From positions 66,234-130,233 of the forward strand of contig JANRMQ010000011.1 of NCBI GenBank assembly GCA_040981125.1: a stretch of 64,000 nt of DNA, read 5' to 3'. The translations under genes were made by a program, and so were the position numbers. The notes beneath the pieces are model-generated. The model saw nothing but the letters and a program-made list of their open reading frames with translations, was not told the origin of the DNA and made no database searches. Source of the DNA: DASSBQ01 sp040981125 (GTDB taxonomy: Bacteria > Nitrospirota > Nitrospiria > Nitrospirales > Nitrospiraceae). Positions 58,488 to 64,000 of the stretch are shown piece after piece; positions within the stretch are counted from its first letter, which is position 1; each line of letters begins with the position of its first letter.

Positions 58488-59149
58488 GTCGCTCCGTGCT
58501 CCGCCAACAGCCTCGTCAACCGCTCATACACCACATCCACGGAACCGGAGCCGTCGAGCGTGGACAACAGCCCCTGCTCGCGGTAATAGGCGATGAGCGG
58601 CGCCGTCTGATCTTCATAGACTTTCAGTCGAGCCTCAATGGTTTCCCGCTTGTCGTCGCTTCGTTGAACCAGACCTTCTCCGCATCGGTCGCAGACCCCT
58701 GGTTTCGCGGGCGGAGCAAACTCCACATGAAACACAGCTTGACACTTCGGACAACTCCGCCTTCCGCTCAGGCGACGGACGATATCCTCCCGCGGCACGT
58801 CAAAATTAACCACACGATCGAGGCTCAACCCGCTTCCGGATAATATTCTTCCAAGCTCTTCGGCCTGCACGACGGTTCTCGGGAAGCCGTCCAGAATGAA
58901 GCCCTTGGCGCAAACCGGTTGTCCGATTTTATCCCGGACAATCCCGATGACCACGGTATCGGGCACCAGTTGCCCCTTATCCATGCATTGCTTCGCCTCG
59001 AGACCCAGCGGCGTCTTGTCTCTAACCGCTTCACGCAGAAGATCACCGGTTGAGATCTTGTGACGGCGGAAATCCGCTGCCAGCCGGTCTGCCTGGGTTC
59101 CCTTGCCGACACCGGGAGCGCCTAAGAACACCACGCGCATGGCCGTCAC
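58484..59149 (-). CDS. adk: Adenylate kinase, zinc-lid form
   Basis: This 221-residue enzyme interconverts AMP, ADP and ATP. The P-loop is GAPGVGKGTQADRLA near residue 10. The LID has a four-cysteine zinc site (CPKC at about 138-141 and CDRC at about 157-160). The GTG at 59149 overlaps the secY stop; the ATG at 59140 is an alternative. Confidence 0.97.
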   Translation of the reverse strand: MTAMRVVFLGAPGVGKGTQADRLAADFRRHKISTGDLLREAVRDKTPLGLEAKQCMDKGQLVPDTVVIGIVRDKIGQPVCAKGFILDGFPRTVVQAEELGRILSGSGLSLDRVVNFDVPREDIVRRLSGRRSCPKCQAVFHVEFAPPAKPGVCDRCGEGLVQRSDDKRETIEARLKVYEDQTAPLIAYYREQGLLSTLDGSGSVDVVYERLTRLLAEHGAT

Positions 59150-60459
59150 GAGCTCCTGCCGCGCAAGCGGCCTTTCGCCAGGAACCCCTCATAGTTCCGC
59201 ATCAACATGTGCGATTCAATCTGTTGCGCCGTATCGAGTCCCACGCCGATGACGATCAAGAGCGACGTGCCCCCGAAATAGAACGGCATGTTCAGTTTAT
59301 AAATCATGAATTCCGGGATAACGCAGACGATGGCCAGGTAAATGGCCCCGGCGAACGTAATGCGCGTCAAGACCGTATAGATATAGTCGGACGTCCTCTG
59401 GCCGGGCCTGATCCCAGGAATGAACCCGCCGTACTTCTTCATATTGTCCGCCATGTCCACAGGATTCAGCACCACAGCGGTATAGAAAAAACAGAAGAAA
59501 ATGATCAGGCCGACATACAAGAGCGTATACATGAGCGATCCCGGCGCCAATTGATCGCCGATTGCCTTGACCCAGGGCGTCTCGAAAAACCCCGTGATCG
59601 TCGCGGGAAACGCGATAATTGAAGAGGCAAAAATCGGCGGGATTACTCCCGCCGTGTTGATCTTCAACGGGATGTGGGTACTTTGCCCTCCATAGACCCG
59701 CCTTCCGATTACTCGCTTTGCATACTGAACCGGCACCTTTCGCCGGCCGCTCTCCAAAAAGACGATCGCCGCAACGACCGCCAGCATCACAATGGCCAGT
59801 ACGGTCAAAAGCAAGAAGCTGATTTGGCCCAGTTTATACAGATCAAACGTCTGAACCACCGCGCTCGGCAGCCGTGCCACGATACCGGCAAAGATAATCA
59901 GCGAGATGCCGTTGCCGATGCCTCGTTCGGTGATCTGCTCGCCGAGCCACATCAAAAATCCTGTGCCGGCGCAAAGGGTGATCACCGTCATGAATCGGAA
60001 CCCCCAGCCCGACGCCAGGACGAATGCGCCATTATTCATCTGCTCCAGTCCTACGGCAATGCCAAAGCCTTGGACCAACGCAATACCGATGGTGCCGATT
60101 CTCGTATATTTGATGATAGTCTTGCGCCCGCGCTCACCTTCCTTCGCCAGCTTGGACAAATGAGGGATAACAACCGTCAGTAATTGCAGGATGATCGATG
60201 CGCTGATATACGGCATGATGCCCAGCGCAAAGATGGTCAATCGGGAAAGCGACCCTCCAGAAAAAATATCCAAAAATCCAAGAAGCGCTCCTCCTTGCTT
60301 CTGAAGAAACTCCGCCAGCGCCTCTCCGTTAATTCCGGGAGTCGGAATATGAGCGCCGACGCGATAGACGACCAGCATCCCGAGGGTAAACAGAATACGG
60401 GTCCGCAACTCCGGGATTTTAAAGATGTTCTGAAAACTGGTCAGGAGTCGCTCAAACAC
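59146..60459 (-). CDS. secY: Preprotein translocase subunit SecY
   Basis: This 437-residue inner-membrane channel has ten membrane helices. I take the GTG at 60459, which overlaps the rplO stop and gives VFERLLTSFQNIFKIPELRTR; a frame to 60567 runs back into rplO. The plug and helix 2 region is GGSLSRLTIFALGIMPYIS and the C-terminal tip is RNYEGFLAKGRLRGR. Confidence 0.97.
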   Translation of the reverse strand: MFERLLTSFQNIFKIPELRTRILFTLGMLVVYRVGAHIPTPGINGEALAEFLQKQGGALLGFLDIFSGGSLSRLTIFALGIMPYISASIILQLLTVVIPHLSKLAKEGERGRKTIIKYTRIGTIGIALVQGFGIAVGLEQMNNGAFVLASGWGFRFMTVITLCAGTGFLMWLGEQITERGIGNGISLIIFAGIVARLPSAVVQTFDLYKLGQISFLLLTVLAIVMLAVVAAIVFLESGRRKVPVQYAKRVIGRRVYGGQSTHIPLKINTAGVIPPIFASSIIAFPATITGFFETPWVKAIGDQLAPGSLMYTLLYVGLIIFFCFFYTAVVLNPVDMADNMKKYGGFIPGIRPGQRTSDYIYTVLTRITFAGAIYLAIVCVIPEFMIYKLNMPFYFGGTSLLIVIGVGLDTAQQIESHMLMRNYEGFLAKGRLRGRSS

Positions 60460-60901
60460 CGCGAATGACCTCGGCTCTCCCCCCAGCTGCTTGGATTTTC
60501 GACTCAGCCGACTTACTGAACTTATGGGCCTGAATAACCATCGGTCGCGCGAGGTCGCCGAGCCCAAGGACTTTTATGAATTGACCTTTTCGTTTAACGA
60601 TGCCTTCTTTGGCCAGAAACTCGGGCGTGATCGCCTCGGTCGTTTCCAACTCCGCCAGCGTCTTGAGATTGACAATGGCATATTCAGTTCGAAACGGGTT
60701 TCTGAACCCATACTTGGGCAGACGGCGGACCAGCGGCATTTGACCGCCCTCGAAGCCGGGGCGTTTTCCCCCGCCGGATCTCGCGAGCAACCCCTTATGC
60801 CCTTTCGTCGCAGTCTTGCCGTGACCGGATCCGGGCCCGCGCCCGATTCGCTTTGGACGACGCTTGGCCCCGCGAGGGGGCGCTAGCTCATGCAGTTTCA
60901 T
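60452..60901 (-). CDS. rplO: 50S ribosomal protein L15
   Basis: This 149-residue protein has MKLHELAPPRGAKRRPKRIG and the GSGHGKTATKGHKG loop. It overlaps rpmD (ATGA at 60898) and secY. Confidence 0.97.
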   Translation of the reverse strand: MKLHELAPPRGAKRRPKRIGRGPGSGHGKTATKGHKGLLARSGGGKRPGFEGGQMPLVRRLPKYGFRNPFRTEYAIVNLKTLAELETTEAITPEFLAKEGIVKRKGQFIKVLGLGDLARPMVIQAHKFSKSAESKIQAAGGRAEVIRGV

Positions 60902-61104
60902 TGCGCATTCACCTCAAGAAGATACCCCACCTTGCGAATCATCCCTTTCACCTGATCGGTATCGGGCCGCACGACCGTCTGGTGCATCCGACGCAATCCC
61001 AACCCGCGAAGAACCAATCGATGCCGAACGGGCGTTCCGATAGGACTCCGCTTCAATGTGATCCGCAATCCTTTAGTTGTTTCGGTCCTTGTCTGGGCGT
61101 TCAT
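60898..61104 (-). CDS. rpmD: 50S ribosomal protein L30
   Basis: This 68-residue protein has the core LRITLKRSPIGTPVRHRLVL and LGLRRMHQTVVRPDT. It overlaps rpsE (ATGA at 61101) and rplO, so rpsE-rpmD-rplO-secY are coupled. Confidence 0.96.
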   Translation of the reverse strand: MNAQTRTETTKGLRITLKRSPIGTPVRHRLVLRGLGLRRMHQTVVRPDTDQVKGMIRKVGYLLEVNAQ

Positions 61105-61616
61105 CCGACTTGCACCTGTCCATGAAGTTGGTTGTCACGAACCGTCCGACGCAAGTGCATCACCTCGCTCGGGTCTCGAAGTTGGCTGAGACCGTCCAGA
61201 GTGGCCCGAACCGTATTGAAGGGATTTCCGCGCCCGAGCGTTTTGGCGATGATATTCCGGGCACCGACCAATTCCACCACCGCACGGACCGCCCCTCCCG
61301 CGATGATGCCCGTTCCTTCGGCCGCGGGTTTGAGCAATACGTGTTCCGCTCCAAATAACCCATGAACCTCGTGGGGGATGGTGCCTTCCTTCAGCGGAAC
61401 ATGAACCAGATGTTTCTTTGCCTGTTCGACGGCCTTCGAAATAGCAACGGGCACTTCCGCGGCTTTTCCCTTACCGACGCCGACCCAACCCTGCCCGTCT
61501 CCCACGACAACAAGGGCACAGAAATTAAACCGTTTGCCGCCCTTGACGACTTTGGCGACGCGGTTAATGAACACGACCTTATCCTTGAGACTGAGTTCGT
61601 CAGGATTTACTCGCAC
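61101..61616 (-). CDS. rpsE: 30S ribosomal protein S5
   Basis: This 171-residue protein has the N-terminal dsRBD-like part (VVFINRVAKVVKGGKRFNF) and the C-terminal domain with GTGIIAGGAVRAVVELVGA. It is 90 bases after rplR. Confidence 0.97.
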   Translation of the reverse strand: MRVNPDELSLKDKVVFINRVAKVVKGGKRFNFCALVVVGDGQGWVGVGKGKAAEVPVAISKAVEQAKKHLVHVPLKEGTIPHEVHGLFGAEHVLLKPAAEGTGIIAGGAVRAVVELVGARNIIAKTLGRGNPFNTVRATLDGLSQLRDPSEVMHLRRTVRDNQLHGQVQVG

Positions 61617-61706
61617 GCGATCCGTCTCCTTCTTGCGATGTGTTCGAACAACTGTTCGACATCGTGTCGCACGGCATGCGATGTCCGGTCTCGCATGTCG
61701 CTTGAT

Positions 61707-62072
61707 CTAGAATTGCAGTCCACCCTCTCGGGATGCATCGGCCAACGCTTTAATACGGCCGTGATAGAGGCGACCTCCGCGATCGAAGACGACGGCCGCG
61801 ATTTTCGCGGCCTTGGCTCTCTCCGCAAGCAGCTTGCCCACCGCCTTGGCCGCCGCCACGCTCCCGGTCGACTTCAATGCGGACCGCAGGTCGGCGTCGA
61901 GCGTAGAAGCCGCGGCCAGCGTATGTCCACGCAGATCGTCGATGATCTGCGCATAAATATGCGACCGACTGCGAAACACATTGAGTCGGGGTCGCTCGCC
62001 GGTCCCGAAGATATTTTTTCGAACTCGCCGCTTCCGTCGCTCTAAATGCCGATTTTTCTCTTGAATATTCAT
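61707..62072 (-). CDS. rplR: 50S ribosomal protein L18
   Basis: This 121-residue protein has RPRLNVFRSRSHIYAQIIDD and VFDRGGRLYHGRIKALADASREGGLQF (split over the last two strands), the 5S rRNA-binding core. It lies nine bases after rplF. Confidence 0.97.
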   Translation of the reverse strand: MNIQEKNRHLERRKRRVRKNIFGTGERPRLNVFRSRSHIYAQIIDDLRGHTLAAASTLDADLRSALKSTGSVAAAKAVGKLLAERAKAAKIAAVVFDRGGRLYHGRIKALADASREGGLQF

Positions 62073-62081
62073 GGGCGGTTT

Positions 62082-62618
62082 CTACTTCCCGGTCTTTCCT
62101 TCTTTTTTCCGGAGGACTTCCCCGACGTACCGAATGCCCTTTTGCTTGTAGACATCCGGCGGCTTGATCCCTCTGATATTGGCGGCAACCTGGCCGACCA
62201 GACGCTTATCGGTGCCGCGTACGGTGAGCATCGTCTGTTTATCGACCTTGACTTCGACGCCGGGCGGAAGGGCATAGGTAACCGGATTGATATAACCGAC
62301 GTTGAAGCTCAGGACCTTGCCTTGAAGCGCGGCCTTATAGCCGACGCCGGTGATTTCAAGCGACTTCTCGTACCCTTTCGTCACGCCGACGATCATGTTG
62401 CTGAGCTCGGCTCGGGCCAAACCGTGTAGGGCTCGGACTTTCCGATCATCCGTAGCCCGATCGACCTGAACCTGTCCATTGTTGACCGCCACTGCGAGCC
62501 CTTCGGCAACCGGCCAGTTTAATTGGCCCAAAGGCCCCTTCACGGAGACTTTTTGCCCCGCAACTTTGACCTCTACTCCACCTGGTACCGCGATTGGTTT
62601 TCGTCCTATCCTTGACAT
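62082..62618 (-). CDS. rplF: 50S ribosomal protein L6
   Basis: This 178-residue protein has MSRIGRKPIAVPGGVEVKV and the late PPDVYKQKGIRYVGEVLRKK. Full length. Confidence 0.97.
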   Translation of the reverse strand: MSRIGRKPIAVPGGVEVKVAGQKVSVKGPLGQLNWPVAEGLAVAVNNGQVQVDRATDDRKVRALHGLARAELSNMIVGVTKGYEKSLEITGVGYKAALQGKVLSFNVGYINPVTYALPPGVEVKVDKQTMLTVRGTDKRLVGQVAANIRGIKPPDVYKQKGIRYVGEVLRKKEGKTGK

Positions 62619-62693
62619 GACCTACCTATAAGCGCTTCATTCATCGACCATCGACCCCGTAGAGATTGCCAGCTCTTTCCGAACGACGATTTC

Positions 62694-63089
62694 CTACCAC
62701 ACGGAGCAAAGCACTTCCCCACCCATGCCGGCCCGTCTTGATTCCGAATCCGTCATAAGTCCCTTGGAAGTCGACAGAATGGCGAGTCCGATCCCGTTGC
62801 GCACCTTTGGAATCGCGCTCGTTCCGACATAGACCCGTCGGCCCGGCTTACTGATTCGCTTCGTCCCTGTGATCATCGGTTGATCTTGATTGACATAGCG
62901 CAACTCAATCTTGAACGCGGGATGACCATGGATGGAAACTTCTTCGATGCCCAGGATGTACCCTTCCTTCTGAAGGATCTCCAATATTTGGCGTCTCAGC
63001 TTGGACGCCGGCACATGAACCGTGTCATGGCGTCTCCTTGCTCCATTTCCCAACCGAACCAAGAGATCCGCAATTGGATCAGTAATCAT
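62694..63089 (-). CDS. rpsH: 30S ribosomal protein S8
   Basis: This 131-residue protein starts at 63089 (MITDPIADLLVRLGNGARRR) and ends in the typical RRAGMGGEVLCSVW. A frame open to 63254 overlaps rpsN and is not used. Confidence 0.97.
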   Translation of the reverse strand: MITDPIADLLVRLGNGARRRHDTVHVPASKLRRQILEILQKEGYILGIEEVSIHGHPAFKIELRYVNQDQPMITGTKRISKPGRRVYVGTSAIPKVRNGIGLAILSTSKGLMTDSESRRAGMGGEVLCSVW

Positions 63090-63136
63090 AGTCTCCTCTT
63101 CACTCCATGCACCTTGCAACCCGTCGTGGATTCCGC

Positions 63137-63322
63137 CTACCAGCTTGCCTTCCGAACCCCTGGAATTTCTCCGCGCAAGCTCAACAAGCGGAAACAGATC
63201 CTGCACATGTGGAACCGCCGTAGAAATCCGCGTACTCGACCACAGAGCGGGCAACGATGATACGCCTGCGTGGGGAATTTTGTCTTGGCCGCCGCCTTGT
63301 TTCTAAGAGCCAATCGTGACAC
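63137..63322 (-). CDS. rpsN: 30S ribosomal protein S14, zinc-binding type
   Basis: This 61-residue short form has two CxxC pairs (CPLC and CRIC, about residues 24-27 and 40-43) and the RGEIPGVRKASW end, so it is the type Z paralogue and not the long zinc-free one. It lies between rplE and rpsH. Confidence 0.96.
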   Translation of the reverse strand: MSRLALRNKAAAKTKFPTQAYHRCPLCGRVRGFLRRFHMCRICFRLLSLRGEIPGVRKASW

Positions 63323-63392
63323 TAGTTCATCTCCTTGCGCATGGGCCTCGCGCGATGTTTAGTCTTCCGAGGTCTTCATTCGACCAGGCGCT

Positions 63393-63965
63393 CTACGTCC
63401 TGAACGGCATCCCAAGATGCTTGAGCAACGCTTTTCCTTCATCATTCGTTCGCGCCGTCGTAACGATTGTGATGTCCATTCCATGTATGGAAGCCACGCT
63501 GTCATACTCAATTTCCGGAAAAATCAGTTGTTCCTTCAACCCCAGCGTATAGTTTCCTCTCCCGTCAAAGGCTTTCGGCGAGACACCTCGAAAATCTCTG
63601 ATCCGGGGCAACGCGATCGTCACCAAGCGATCGAAGAATTCGTACATGCGCCGATTGCGCAGAGTTACCTTCGCGCCGATCGGCATACCCTGCCGGAGCT
63701 TGAATCCCGCAATCGCCTTCTTTGCCTTCGTCACGATCGGTTTCTGACCGGTGATGACGCCGAGTTCTGTGGCAGCGCTCTCAAGCAGCTTGACGTTCTG
63801 GATCGCCTCTCCCATGCCGACGTTCAGGACGATGCGATCGAGTCGAGGCACCTGCATCGGATTTTGCAGGCTGAATTCCTTCATCAGGGTAGGCACCACG
63901 CGGTCTCGATAGAGATCCCGCAAACGCGGCACAAACTTCGACTCGCTGACCGATTCCTCGGTCAC
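63393..63965 (-). CDS. rplE: 50S ribosomal protein L5
   Basis: This protein of 190 residues from a GTG at 63965 binds 5S rRNA and has MQVPRLDRIVLNVGMGEAI and DFRGVSPKAFDGRGNYTLG. The frame stays open to the window edge (upstream residues would read GGRKEAAAPAP), and no SD is well placed for the GTG, so the real start may lie beyond 64000. Confidence 0.94.
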   Translation of the reverse strand: MTEESVSESKFVPRLRDLYRDRVVPTLMKEFSLQNPMQVPRLDRIVLNVGMGEAIQNVKLLESAATELGVITGQKPIVTKAKKAIAGFKLRQGMPIGAKVTLRNRRMYEFFDRLVTIALPRIRDFRGVSPKAFDGRGNYTLGLKEQLIFPEIEYDSVASIHGMDITIVTTARTNDEGKALLKHLGMPFRT

Positions 63966-64000
63966 GGGAGCCGGAGCCGCGGCCTCCTTTCTCCCGCCCC

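Noticed and set aside
1..64000. Prophage
   Set aside because: No phage structural, integrase or lysis genes were seen; the accessory island contains only IS elements, repeats and small cassettes.

Overview
The window reads as chromosome of a Nitrospira-type bacterium, most likely a canonical nitrite oxidiser. This is inferred from gene content: a siroheme nitrite reductase, a formate/nitrite-type transporter and cyanase beside two Amt transporters, a urease without a visible ureE, a complete urea ABC transporter, and type IV pilus, lipopolysaccharide-transport and ribosomal operons. No 16S rRNA, nxr or amo gene is in the window, so genus level is the limit. No tRNA, rRNA or CRISPR array was seen.

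Layout. (1) 1-645 is the 3' end of glnE. (2) 646-8782 is an accessory island: several copies of a dispersed repeat of about 150-200 bp with a covarying hairpin, a DUF4160/DUF2442 gene pair, a decayed IS3-family element, an AT-richer three-gene restriction/defence-like cassette (Z1 ATPase, small unknown protein, DNA methyltransferase), and an intact 1250-bp IS3-family copy with a slippery -1 frameshift site. (3) 8783-22900 is a nitrogen-assimilation block, all on the minus strand: nadE-amt, glnB-glnD-glnA, then nirC-cynS-amt-orf66-nirA and a CBS-domain gene. (4) 22928-28939 is the urease cluster ureABC-orf143-ureF-ureG-orf148-ureD. (5) 29041-39441 is urea uptake: a channel-type urea transporter, two porins, a lipoprotein and urtABCDE. 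(6) 39556-49018 holds a lipoprotein gene (plus strand), then on the minus strand a small HTH gene, pilMNOPQ, aroC, aroB and a GAF-GAF-ANTAR regulator. (7) 49072-54036 is rapZ-hpf-rpoN-lptB-lptA-lptC. (8) 54251-63965 is the spc/alpha ribosomal region, rplE to rplQ, with secY, adk, map, infA and rpmJ.

The most striking signal is regulatory. Four nitrogen operons (nadE-amt; glnB-glnD-glnA; nirC-cynS-amt-nirA; porin-urtABCDE) each begin with a sigma70-like promoter, then two short hairpins whose six-base loops fit the ANTAR-target rule (A at loop position 1, G at position 4), the second overlapping the 5' arm of a strong intrinsic terminator with an 8-9 base U tract. The nirC leader carries two such attenuators in series. 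A protein with two GAF domains and a C-terminal ANTAR RNA-binding domain is encoded at 40511-41770. Together these suggest a previously undescribed antitermination regulon that couples ammonium, nitrite, cyanate, urea, PII/glutamine synthetase and NAD synthetase expression to one nitrogen or redox signal.
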